In this document: piece by piece, positions 10,776-20,405 of the stretch
How the letters are laid out: each line of letters begins with the position of its first letter
Position numbering within the stretch: position 1 is the first letter of the stretch
DNA from: Ashinkailepas kermadecensis
Taxonomy: Eukaryota; Arthropoda; Thecostraca; Neolepadidae
Assembly: GCA_034440615.1 (NCBI GenBank)
Contig: JAOTOM010004149.1
Coordinates: 167,489-231,488 of the forward strand
DNA length: 64,000 bases
Direction: 5' to 3'
Translations under genes and position numbers: made by a program
Notes under the pieces: model-generated
The model's database searches: none
Told to the model about the DNA's origin: nothing
Seen by the model: the letters and a program-made list of their open reading frames with translations, nothing else

Positions 10776-10889
10776 TGCCACACTAAGCTACTTACTGGGC
10801 ATGATGTAGGGCACGTCAGACTGAACCACTTACCGGGCTTGATGTTCGACATGCCACATTCAGCCACCTACCAGGCATGATGTAGGGCA
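10776..10889 (-). repeat. Triplicated donor region of exon 6a
   Basis: Three units of about 36-39 bp on the - strand each carry a candidate 5' splice site: ATGCCTG|GTAGGT (exon-proximal, 10872), CAAGCCCG|GTAAGT and ATCATGCCCA|GTAAGT. The outer two are nearly identical (TGCCCTACATCATGCC, then GTARGTRGCT), the middle one is diverged. The outer unit lies at 10776-10814. Confidence 0.75.
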
Positions 10890-11037
10890 GGCTGCGACGT
10901 TTGTCGCTGTACAGTTCTCGCTTCAGGCACACGGAGGCGCCAACGAACAGCAGTGCCGAGATGAGCACCCAGCCGACGCCGACCCACGCGATAAAATACG
11001 ACCAATCAAAGACGGCCACGCTGCGCTGCTGCAACAG
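10872..11037 (-). CDS. Claudin-like gene, exon 6a (alternative TM4 exon)
   Basis: Acceptor GTGGCTTCCAG, donor G|GTAGGT, 166 nt, in phase 0 and out phase 1. It encodes LLQQRSVAVFDWSYFIAWVG, then a hydrophobic TM4, then a basic juxtamembrane part CLKRELYSDKRRSLPYIMP. It has the same phases, position and motif order as exon 6b, 377 bp upstream in the transcript. Including both would shift the frame (166 and 169 are each 1 mod 3), as would skipping both, so the two are mutually exclusive by frame. Confidence 0.85.
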
Positions 11038-11414
11038 CTGGAAGCCACCGCGGCCGGTGTTAGTGTAGCACAGGGGTCAGACTCCAGGGGTCGGCACGGC
11101 AGCGCGATCGACGCTCTACCGGGTCGGCATGGCGACTTCTGCGAGCTTCGGGACGGGTGCGCTGGTGTCGGTCGGAATCTAGGAGAAGTGCCTGCCAGTC
11201 CTCGGGATGGTAACTTAGGGAAGAGATGTCAGGCCACCTCCAGGATAGGATGTCCCCTGGACACCGGAAGAGACATAGCAACGGTGGAGTCGCTGCAGGA
11301 ATGCCGTGCAGGGTGTTGTGAGTCATGCCACCCTCCACCAGCGGGCCAGGCCGGCCAGCGGAGCCGCGCCCCCTTCCACCACAGCCCACCGCCATGATCT
11401 GACAGCGCCATTAC
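11038..11414 (-). other. Short intron between alternative exons 6b and 6a
   Basis: 377 bp, GC-rich, with no obvious exon. It is short enough that docking or selector RNA structures controlling mutually exclusive splicing could lie here, but I did not identify a clear complementary pair. Confidence 0.6.
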
Positions 11415-11583
11415 CTGGCATCACCAGCTGCGAGTGCGACGACTCCGCCTGTTTCCTGCGCTCGCGCCGCAGGCAGACCGAGGCGATAGCTAGAAACAGG
11501 AAACTGAAGAACGCGCAACCTACGCCGACCCACGCGACGAAATAGCTCCAATCGAATGTGGCGTGACTGTGCCGTCGGGCCAG
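11415..11583 (-). CDS. Claudin-like gene, exon 6b (alternative TM4 exon)
   Basis: Acceptor CTCCTTTCTAG, donor CCAG|GTAATG, 169 nt, in phase 0 and out phase 1. It encodes LARRHSHATFDWSYFVAWVG, a hydrophobic TM4 and ASVCLRRERRKQAESSHSQL followed by VMP. FDWSYF(I/V)AWVGVG and ASVCL(K/R)RE are shared with exon 6a, while the first ten residues and the juxtamembrane part differ. The two forms would therefore differ in the loop before TM4 and in the cytoplasmic segment after it. The acceptor is multiplied in the adjacent 80-bp array. Confidence 0.85.
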
Positions 11584-11896
11584 CTAGAAAGGAGTGTCGA
11601 CAAGCGGTGGTCAGAAGTCTTCACCGAAGGTGGTCAACAGACGGTACAGATCACGGGCCAGCTAGAAAGGACAGTGTCGACAAGCGGTGGTCAGAAGTGT
11701 TCACCGAAGGTGGTCAACAGACGGTACAGATCACGGGCCAGCTAGAAAGGACAGTGTCGACAAGCGGTGGTCAGAAGTCTTCACCGAAGGTGGTCAACAG
11801 ACGGTACAGATCACGGGCCAGCTAGAAAGGACAGTGTCGACAAGCGGTGGTCAGAAGTCTTCACCGAAGGTGGTCAACAGACGGTACAGATCACGG
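11584..11896 (-). repeat. 80-bp tandem array multiplying the exon 6b acceptor
   Basis: Four nearly identical units start with + strand CTAGAAAGGA at 11584, 11662, 11742 and 11822. On the - strand each ends CCTTTCTAG|CTGGCCCG, which is the exon 6b 3' splice site plus the first eight exon bases. Only the copy at 11583/11584 leads into the real exon. The upstream copies would read into a stop within about 17 codons. Confidence 0.9.
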
Positions 11897-12622
11897 ACAC
11901 GGACTGTGCTCTGCGAAAATGGGAAACAGATATACAGCATAAGAAGCAAGCTGCATGTGATGAAGGATGCACAGATGATCGAAACTGAACTGTTCTACGC
12001 ATCAAAGACACGAAGATGAGCAGGCAAAGCCGGCTACGAATCCGCAGTGCGTCTCAGTCTGGGTACTACAGTGTGATATTTGGCATACATGCGCTGGAAA
12101 ACCGACAAGTTGAAGGGACAGAAATGCTGAGAAGTGTAATTGAAAATGTGCTGTCCATGCTCAAGGAAATACACAACAGACATGCACAGATGCTACAAGT
12201 TGTGTCCTGATGTTATCAATGACAGGTTGAAAGTAAGTTTTATAGGGCTCCATGGTGCCCATTATATTTATTAATCGACACAAGCCATGGCATGACTGGT
12301 AAAATAGCAACCAAGCTCCATACTTAATGGTCCAGATGACGTTATACAATCGACAGAACACACCACTAATATGATCCTCAATTCTGATATAGCGTATCAA
12401 ACTATGCATAGACCACAATAAACTACCTTCTTACCGCAACATTTTTTTCTGATAGTTGCTGGGCGTTCATGAGTTAATTGGTCGCCTAGTAGGTAGGCGT
12501 GGGGCACCAAATTGAATGACCTGGTATATTACACATATAGTTCACTTGATTGGGGTCTGGGTGAGTATGCAGCACATGCTACCGAACAAAATACTTCCCA
12601 AAGGGAGTGGCAGTTGCGAGGA
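11897..12622 (-). other. Intron 5, middle part
   Basis: AT-richer intronic DNA without a recognised exon or repeat. Confidence 0.4.
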
Positions 12623-13090
12623 TGACATGGCCCGGGTATGACACAGAAGACCTAAAACACGCTGTATTTATTTATCCGACTACCCGACAGGACATAGTCC
12701 GGGTATGACAGAGAAGATCTAAAACACGCTGCATTTCATTACCCGACTACCCAACAGGTAACGGTCCGGGTATGACACAGAAGATCTAAAACACGCTGTA
12801 CTTCATTACCTGACTACCCGACGGGGCATGGTTCGGGTATGATAGAGAACATCTAAAACACGCTGTACTTCATTACCTGACTACCCGACAGGGCATGGTT
12901 CGGGTATGATAGAGAACATCTAAAACACGCTGTACTTCATTACCTGACTACCCGACAGGGCATGGTTCGGGTATGATAGAGAACATCTAAAACACGCTGT
13001 ACTTCATTACCTGACTACCCGACGGGGCATGGTTCGGGTATGATAGAGAACATCTAAAACACGCTATATTTCATGACCTGACTACTCGAT
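12623..13090. repeat. 67-bp minisatellite, about 7 copies
   Basis: Units share CGGGTATGA, ATCTAAAACACGCTG, TTCATTACCTGACTACCCGA. The four central units are almost identical and the outer ones diverged. It is intronic (intron 5) and no splice-site match was seen in the unit. Confidence 0.95.
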
Positions 13091-13439
13091 ATGCAAGCTC
13101 AATGGCTACAGTTTATCGCCACCATAATAAACTGAGCACTTCCGGTCAACGAGTTCTTCAGCATGAGATCACAGTAGGCGGCGCTGGCACTCCTAGTTCG
13201 AATCTTAACACGAGCGTTGAACCATTACAAACCCTACCACAACAGCGCACCATCATGTACATGGGTGAGGGTTCTACCAGCCTCCCGACATCAAGTGATC
13301 CAGATGTTGCCTGCCACTTTTCTCGTGCCCAGAGCTTGTCGGCAAAACATGCATCTTACTTGACCAATCAAAATGTATCATATGTGATCTGATGGTGGGG
13401 ACGGGATAAAATATCAGTCACTGTGCAGGAAACTGGGAG

Positions 13440-13756
13440 TTTATCCAGTCTCTAGATGGGAGGTCTGTGAAGCATTATCTACCAGACAGCAAGTCGGTGG
13501 AGCATTAACCACCGTATAGGAGGCTGGTGAAGTCTCAGTCACGGAACAAGAGGCCGATGGAGTAGCAGTCACTGGACAAAGGGCCGATGGAGTAGCAGTC
13601 ACTGGACAAAGGGCCAATGGAGTAGCAGTCACTGGACAAAGGGCCGATGGAGTAGCAGTCACTGGACAAAGAGCCGATGGAGTAGCAGTCACTGGACAAA
13701 GGGCCAGTGGAGCAGCAGTCATCGGGTACGATACCTATGGAGCATGAGCCACGTAC
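13440..13756 (-). repeat. 30-bp minisatellite abutting the exon 5 donor
   Basis: About ten units on the - strand (GGCCCTTTGTCCAGTGACTG, then CTACTCCAT). Five between 13557 and 13710 are nearly identical and the distal ones degenerate. The array starts at the exon 5 donor itself: the exon end TGGCCTGAG, donor GTACGT and following GCTCATGCTCCAT align loosely with a unit. Confidence 0.85.
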
Positions 13757-13854
13757 CTCAGGCCAGCTGAGGAAGAAGGGCTCCTCGTTGAGCTTTTTCT
13801 GCTCATAGTACTGCACGCCGTGCCACAGGCCCATGGAACCGGCCGAAAACAGAC
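13757..13854 (-). CDS. Claudin-like gene, exon 5 (second half of TM3 and loop 2)
   Basis: Acceptor GACCCCACAG, donor CCTGAG|GTACGT, 98 nt, in phase 1 and out phase 0. It encodes LFSAGSMGLWHGVQYYEQKK and LNEEPFFLSWPE. The leading hydrophobic part continues TM3 from exon 4, and the rest is the short second extracellular loop. Confidence 0.85.
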
Positions 13855-15046
13855 CTGTGGGGTCAGGCCAAAGCACTGTCGGTTAGAACGTCTGGCGACG
13901 TCAAGTCGGCCGGATTAGACTCACTCGATAACATACCTGTGGTGTCATGTTGTATTGGGTTATAACTGCATATTATGACAATGTCGTATATTTGTACAGA
14001 CTTCCCGCGAACTCGGGAAGTCAGAACGTGCGTGGCTTAGCTCTGGGTATGTCTCTGGTTTACTGGGGTTATATATCTGATACATGAGTCACAGGACCTG
14101 AGCATCTATGTCGGAGCGCTACAGTCAGACATGTGTGGATAGATCTGGCGGGAGAGTGCCGCGCCAGTTTGAGAGCATAATGATAATTTTAGCGATGTAC
14201 GGTGTTCTCTTGGTGGAACGCCAAGACACTGATGCGAAGTGGTAAGAATTTAGCTGCACGTCAATCTGTGTGTCTGTATGAACTTTTCACATCATCACGA
14301 ATGCAATTCTAGTTTTTCTGAACAATAGTAAGCAATCTACCTAAACGGTCACCGCAGAACACAGAGGCAGATCCAGGAATTATCATGGGAAGGGGCACAT
14401 TTCCTCGGATGGGCGCCTTCGGCAAAAAAAATCGACTTTTCGTCTCAATGGGTGTCTTTTCCTTTAAAATCGGCGACTTTAGCTGAAAAGAAATACATTG
14501 AGGGGTAAGAAGTGCATCCGAGCATCCTAAAGGGCCGCTTTACCGGCCGGAAGGGCAACACCCTTTCATGGGGGACACATGCCTCCAGTGCTCCCCTACT
14601 GTATTTGCCCCTGGCAGAATAGGAGCAGCTCGACTGCACTTCCCAAACTTTGACTTCTTCGGTCGCATGCATCAGCATTGAAGACAATTAAATGCCATCC
14701 CATGTGATACCGCACGTTTCGTACCAGTTACAGCGTCCTCGTAGTCATCGGAAGTCCATGCTTCACACAAATGCCATCTAGATATTTATATCCTCTTTTT
14801 CACAATTGTAGCACCACAGGAACGCCAGAAGTGAATCATATGCAATAACACAATAGAAGCGTACCAAAAAAACGAACACGAAAACCCAATATTATGCTAC
14901 TGTCAAGGTGTAGTTTGTTCTTAGCTGTAGAAGGCCCTTAGCTGTATTAGGTGTTAAGGTGCGTCGACGAAATGTCATAATTCACCGTATGTTGTGTTTA
15001 ACTTCGATATATACTGTAAGGAAACACCAATGTCCAAAACTGTGGG
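13855..15046 (-). other. Intron 4, with a possible MITE end at 14362
   Basis: No exon recognised. CAGAGGCAGATCCAGGA at 14362 resembles the terminus of the hAT-like family at 52977-53215, but no matching right end or target duplication could be found. Confidence 0.4.
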
Positions 15047-15663
15047 TGATGACAAGAGAGCAGCATGAGGGTGGCAGTGGGTACTGACACGAGAGTACTG
15101 GCATACGAGAGAGTACTGACACAGTGGGTACTGACACACGAGAGCAGTATGGGGGCGGCAGTGGGTACTGACACGAGAGCAGCATGAGAGCGGCGGTGGG
15201 TACTGGCACGAGAGCAGCATGAGGGCGGTAGTGGGTACTGACACGAGAGCAGCATGAGGGCTACAGTGGGTACTGACACGAGAGCAGCATGAGGGCTACA
15301 GTTGGGTACTGACACGAGAGCAGCATGAGGGCTACAGTGGGTACTGACACGAGAGCAGCATGAGAGCGGCAGTGGGTACTGACACGAGAGCAGCATGAGA
15401 GCGGCGGTGGGTACTGGCACGAGAGCAGCATGAGGGCGGTAGTGGGTACTGACACGAGAGCAGCATGAGGGCTACAGTGGGTACTGACACGAGAGCAGCA
15501 TGAGAGCGGCAGTGGGTACTCACACGAGAGCAGCATGAGGGCGGTAGTGGGTACTGACACGAGAGCAGTATTAGGGAGGCAGGGGGTACGGACACGAGAG
15601 CAGTATTAGGGAGGCAGGGGGTACTGACACGAGAGCAGTATTAGGGAGGCAGTGGGTACTGAC
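15047..15663 (-). repeat. 35-bp minisatellite made of the exon 4 end and its splice donor, about 18 copies
   Basis: On the - strand each unit reads CTCATGCTGCTCTCGT|GTCAGTACC followed by CACTGCCGC or a variant. This is the last bases of exon 4 plus its donor. The exon itself (15664-15698) is the first, exon-encoded unit. Most copies keep GTCAGT, and the one with its donor at 15523 has the stronger GTGAGT. Reading past the true donor gives a stop codon within about eight codons. Lack of stops in many distal units creates spurious frames of up to 140 codons. Confidence 0.93.
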
Positions 15664-15801
15664 ACGAGAGCAGCATGAGGGCGGCGGTGGTTCCGATGTT
15701 TCCCGGAGAGCGTCTCCAGCAGCCGGCAACACCCGTCCAGAACGCCACGAACACGAAGAAGAACGCGGCGATGAAGAGCGCTATCATGGAGCGGGCCATG
15801 T
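15664..15801 (-). CDS. Claudin-like gene, exon 4 (TM2 and start of TM3)
   Basis: Acceptor CCCTCTTGCAG, donor CTCTCGT|GTCAGT, 138 nt, phase 1 on both sides. It encodes MARSMIALFIAAFFFVFVAF and WTGVAGCWRRSPGNIG, then TTAALMLLS. TM2 is followed by a short basic cytoplasmic loop and the start of TM3, as in claudin-superfamily proteins. The first codon completes His and the last base joins GT of exon 5 to give Cys. Confidence 0.87.
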
Positions 15802-16249
15802 CTGCAAGAGGGCGCAGTCGGGATCAGAACACGTCAGCTGGTTGAGACAGGGCTTTGTGTACTCTATATAGCCATCTTATGGTCTGGCTGTTCGTCCATA
15901 CAAGCACCCAATCATCAAACTGCTTCCTTTCAGCAGACACTAATGGGTGGTCCATTTTCAGATGGATGAATAATGCCTGGGAATGGGCTCACGTGATGGC
16001 GGTGAATCTAATTATCGGAAAACAATGGCGACATGCAGGGTGGTGCCTATAAAAAAAATGAATTGAGTGGGAAATACATTTTTGTCATGCCATTATTTCC
16101 AGCCAAGTCCATAGCTCCCAAGCTAAAACTCCGAAACATTGGGAGGGGACAAGTGGTCCCCTAAAAGCATCGAAAGGGTACGTGGCCTAAGTGGCGCAAG
16201 GAAGATTTTCCTACGGGTCCAGAGAAAAGAAATGTGATGAAATGAAAAA
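15802..16249 (-). other. Intron 3, proximal part
   Basis: No exon or clear repeat recognised. Confidence 0.4.
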
Positions 16250-16405
16250 GCGTTCAGCGTGCGAAGCTTCCGATGCGTGAGAAGGCTTACGGCGCAAGAA
16301 GCGCAGCGAAAAATTTATGGTTTTGCGTGGGGAAAACTGTAAAATTTATCATTTCATCTAATATATTTTTGGATGCTAGGGGGGGGGGCGTTGGCTGCAC
16401 CCCTG
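16250..16405. mobile_element. Partial MITE, family 1
   Basis: The right end GGCTGCACCCCTG is the inverted terminus of family 1. The inner part (a GCGC-rich block followed by AAAATTTATCATTTCATCTA and GGATGCTA) matches the same positions of the 8478-8677 element. The left terminus is uncertain and no target duplication was confirmed. Confidence 0.55.
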
Positions 16406-17032
16406 CATGACCTTATCGGATAACCCTTTAATTTTTCCCATTTCACGAAACTTTAACGGAGCTCAATCGCCTTGAAGATCAGTTCGGAAACCGCAAATAT
16501 GATATTGCGGGCTGGTCAACATATGAGAAGATGAGGATGTAGTGCTAAATAAAATGCGTTACTGTCTTCATATTTGTAACCTGGGTTGAGCCATGAGGAG
16601 ATGGTTTTGTCCAAGATCGACACACATAAATATATATTTTTGGATGGGAAGACTAATGTTTTTAGCTGTCACCAGTTCGCTCACTGAGATACGACAGTAA
16701 GATAATGATACAGGTAGGTATTATAGATAGAGCAATGAGATCAAGCTTCTCACAGATTGGCTGGTATGTTGGCTTTTGATGATACATACCCCACCCCACC
16801 CAGGTCACTTCAAGTCATGGCAGGGAGTATTGAGTGTGAAAAGAAGAAAACTGCAGAATAACTTATCGAATCATTTAACTATTAACCTCAGACGTACTTC
16901 CGTATTTTGCCGCTTTCGGCAACACCGGGGAGGGGGCGTAAGAACCCCTGGTGATACTGAACTATGCTAGCTACAGAAGTGAAACAAAAACCAGCGTATT
17001 TCCTACTATGAGGTCTCGGGATTAACAGCACT

Positions 17033-17227
17033 CAGAGACGCAGCCAGGGAGGGTCCGGGGGCCCGCCCCGAGCAACTAAAAATACACTGGCTCAAACAAG
17101 AACTTTCGAGATTTTCACCACGCAATAACAGAAATTGTCGGCGTGCTTTGCGCACCGAAAGCGGTCTCTGTTTCTGATATATTTCTTTTGGTCCGGCACC
17201 CTTTCGAAAATCCTGGCTGCGCCCCTG
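17033..17227. mobile_element. hAT-type MITE, family 1, 195 bp
   Basis: Termini are CAGAGACGCAGCCAGG (left) and CAGGGGCGCAGCCAGG (right, inverted). Flanks are ACAGCACT (17025-17032) and ACAGCAAG (17228-17235), a probable 8-bp target duplication with two mismatches. It is non-coding and lies in intron 3. Confidence 0.8.
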
Positions 17228-19032
17228 ACAGCAAGCGTGACTCCGTAGGATCATTGGTTGACCCCAAGAGTGAGGTCGAAGGTAAAGTCGCCGGAAAATG
17301 GAAACATTTCGCGACTTTCTGCATGGTTTGACAAATCCGTTGTCCAAGTTCCCAACCAGGAAATTTGACTAAAGTACTCTATTTGATCTAATAATCGTAG
17401 CGATGGATGGCAAGCTGCCTGTTGTTGCACAGCGAAGATGCTGGGTCAGTTCAAGTGCATGACCCTACTTTCGAATTGTCCGAAAACTTGTGGAACGTGT
17501 CCAATTTTCAGTTTTCTATAACAAAAAAGGCACTGAATTTGAATTCGGTGCCACAACAAATACACTAGAGTAGATCCATTCCAAATCTGCAAATATCACC
17601 CGAGGTCATCTTGGGTTGCTGACCTTGGTTAAACTTCAATAGCGAGCGACTTATGTTTTCCTTCCCGGGGTAAAGTTGACGCTGAAATCAATTCAGTGGG
17701 AAAATATGCAAGGCCGGAAAAGCAGCAAGGTTGACGGCGGTTGACGGTATCACGTCCCTGACGTGACCTGGCCGTTAACCTTGACAGTATCAAGGTTGAC
17801 GGCCGGGCGGTATCACAGCGGTTGACTGATAACCTTGACCTTCATTTAATTGGCACGCTCATCAATGCATCACGAATGCATGACCAAGGTGCGAATTAAT
17901 ATATAACAGAACGCAGGTACAGATAAAGCATTGATTTTCAATAACAAATCGTCGGTGTAGTCATTATTTTGCTCAGCTATGACCTGAACAATGGCATAAG
18001 TCGGTGACCTGAAATGACACATATTTGAAATTTCGGACAATGTGCAAAAGGTTCACAAATAGCTATTGTAAATTTCATCAAAATCGGTCGCCGCGATTAA
18101 ACGTTAGACTCCGAAAAACCATTAACCCCATTCCTCGTGTGACGGCGACGGTTAATCCTATAGCCTTCCAAGGCAATAATCAACTTAAAAAGTTGCCTTG
18201 ACCACTCTACTTTCCTTCGGATGCTCCCATGCTCGTGACAGAGGAGGAGGACAAGTGCAGTAAACAGTCTGAAAGGCTAGGAACATGTCAAGCCAGGGAC
18301 ACGACTGGAGCCAATATATTGCCGGATTTTGTCACTAACGTGGTACCGAATAATGGCAATTGTGTTACTAGCGTGGCACCGAATAATGGCAATAGTGTCA
18401 CGCCAGTGACACCATTGATAAAGCCCGGGGCTCTCCCGCCTCCTCCGTAGAAAACGAAAGTGCGATCTTGACCCTTGACCTATGCTGATGAGCTGAGCGG
18501 TCGGAGTGGGTCACGAATGGTGCACAACAGAGCTCACCAGTCTGTCTGGCAGCCGGCTGGGCGGCATGGCTGACCGCTCCATCAACAGGCACCTAATCAG
18601 TGTCAGGCGTGCATGCTGTTGAATAGCCAACTGTCTCAAGCGAGGCGAGGAAGGGCCATTGTGCGAGACAGCGTAAAATTTGCTTCGCCAAGCACCAACA
18701 CATGGTTGTGATCTGCGAGCATAACCGCCGCATACTCTGTTAGTGTAATCTGATGACGGTCAATATTAACATATAGGTAACTACAGACCACTCACAGCAC
18801 CAAACAAAGGTATTCGACGAATCTGAGCACAGCCGTTGTCTGAAATATCTTGTTGTTAGTGGAAAATGACGCACCAATGAAAGCAATTTCTCATTCTTCC
18901 TTCTAATATCACAGACGATCTTCTACTTCCAGATATAAATTTTCAATCCGTGCAAATTATGTCTGATTGCAAAAAGCATTGCACCAAGAGAAAGAATCAC
19001 AAAGTGATGTATTTGAAGCTTGCGTGATCATG
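17228..19032 (-). other. Intron 3, distal part
   Basis: A two-copy 33-bp tandem repeat (GCACCGAATAATGGCAAT core) lies near 18331-18400. Around 17720-17840 the words TTGACGG and GGTATCAC recur several times. No exon recognised. Confidence 0.45.
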
Positions 19033-19195
19033 GTTATTGGTTTTTACGACACGTCGACGATTGAGTCACGCAGCGTCACCAATCTCTCACGCCAATTGGT
19101 CGCGGGCGAAAAGTACCGACAGGTGAGACTCGAACCCACAATCTTTCGATTGTGAGACGGGCAATTTACCCCTAGACTACTCGTCCCCTCTCTGG
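19033..19195 (-). mobile_element. tRNA-derived SINE, family A, fuller copy
   Basis: The - strand starts GGGGACGAGTAGTCTAGGGG (A box) and has GTGGGTTCGAGTCTCACC as an intact B box and T arm. It ends with ACGTGTCGTAAAAACCAATA. It is about 85% like the 3179-3319 copy but retains the B box. No clear target duplication was seen. Confidence 0.8.
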
Positions 19196-19390
19196 TTTTA
19201 TCAACTTTGTCCACACTTTCACTGCATCCCCAACAGTAGCTTTGAACTGTCAACATCCTGGCTTAAAATGCATTTTGGTGACCTACCTACGATCGCATAG
19301 CATTCCCACGAAAATGTTGGTTCTCTGTTATTGCTGCAGTCACGGGAACAAGATCAAAGCACGTAGCCAAGTCATGCGCTTCAGTGGGCT

Positions 19391-19548
19391 CGCGCGGCAG
19401 TCATGCGCTGCACTCCGTTACGCGGCAGAGCCATGTGCCCCACTCATAGTCACGCGGCAGAGCCATGTGCCCCACTCATAGTCGCGCAGCAGATCCTTGC
19501 ATCACACTCTAGTCGCGCAGCAGAGCCATGCACCCCATATATACTCAC
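19391..19548 (-). repeat. 32-bp minisatellite made of the exon 3 end and its splice donor, 5 copies
   Basis: Units on the - strand follow CATGGCTCTGCYGC|GYGACTA, copies of the exon 3 end CATGGCTCGACTGC|GTGAGTA. The donor GT is changed to GC in the two copies nearest the exon and kept as GT in the two after them. The outermost unit is degenerate. Confidence 0.85.
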
Positions 19549-19659
19549 GCAGTCGAGCCATGCGCTCCACAGAGAAAGCCTTAGTGAGGTTCTCTTCATC
19601 CGGAATGTAGTAGTCGATGTTTTCGCAGTAGGTTTCCACAGGACTGAGATAGAGTTCCA
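19549..19659 (-). CDS. Claudin-like gene, exon 3 (extracellular loop 1, second half)
   Basis: Acceptor TTATATTTCAG, donor GACTGC|GTGAGT, 111 nt, phase 1 on both sides. It encodes ELYLSPVETYCENIDYYIPD, then EENLTKAFSVERMARL. It carries the second loop Cys, a predicted N-glycosylation sequon (NLT) and the segment leading into TM2. IP..(N)LTK resembles the same region of TMEM178. Confidence 0.85.
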
Positions 19660-20093
19660 CTGAAATATAAAGGGGGACGTGATGAGTGGTGCTGCGGGCT
19701 CACCGCGTTCACCTTTGGAACCGTTCATTCCAACAGCTGCTGACAACCTACCAAAAGCAGGTATGTACTTCAAAGTTCACTGCGCGATGTAGTTCATTCT
19801 GAGCACGATGTAGAAATAGACCGGCTACGATGCTTGTTCAATGCCGGATTGCTACATCTCCACGCTCCTGTCCATGTCCTCGCCGCTGGGCACATGTTAC
19901 GCATTCGTATTCCGCAACAAACTTTGAATAGGTGGCAGTGGAGATGTCGCTTATCTCTCGATGCACGCCTGGTATGTGCATACTTTTAAGTTGATAATGG
20001 TATGAACAGCTGAGCAGCACTAGGTGGGTAAATTTGTTCAGCCATATCACGTATGTCGGAGGAAGTGAGGAGATACCCGGCAGTTGTTGCGCT

Positions 20094-20405
20094 GATGCAT
20101 GTCGCGCTAGTTAATGTGGCGCTGGTGGATTTAGCGCTAATGGATGTGGTGCTAGTTCATATGGCGCTGGTTGTGTTGCCGGTTGATGTGGCGCTAGTTG
20201 ATGCGGCGCTGGCGGATGTGGCGCTGGCTGATGTGGCACTGGTGGATGTGGCGCTGGTTGATGTGGCGCTGGTGGATGTGGCGCTGGTTGATGCGGCGCT
20301 GGTTGATGTGGCGCTGGTGGATGTGGCGCTGGTTGATGTGGCACTGGTTGATGTGGCGCTGGTGGATGTGGCGCTGGCTGACGTGGCGCTGGCTGACGTG
20401 GCGCT
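20094..20405. repeat. 15-bp minisatellite next to a LINE 3' end
   Basis: About 20 units of GATGTGGCGCTGGTT and variants, often paired as 30-bp dimers. The array starts exactly where the 3' tail (TCATCATCATCACC on the - strand) of the adjacent LINE remnant ends, so the tail probably seeded it. Frames of ALVDV and HQPAP repeats are artefacts. Confidence 0.93.

Noticed and set aside
14982..15595. Frames of up to 140 codons downstream of exon 4
   Set aside because: They are the 35-bp splice-donor minisatellite; the true exon frame stops soon after the donor.
19110..19195. tRNA gene
   Set aside because: A and B boxes are present but no full cloverleaf closes; it is a SINE head, with a second copy at 3179-3319.
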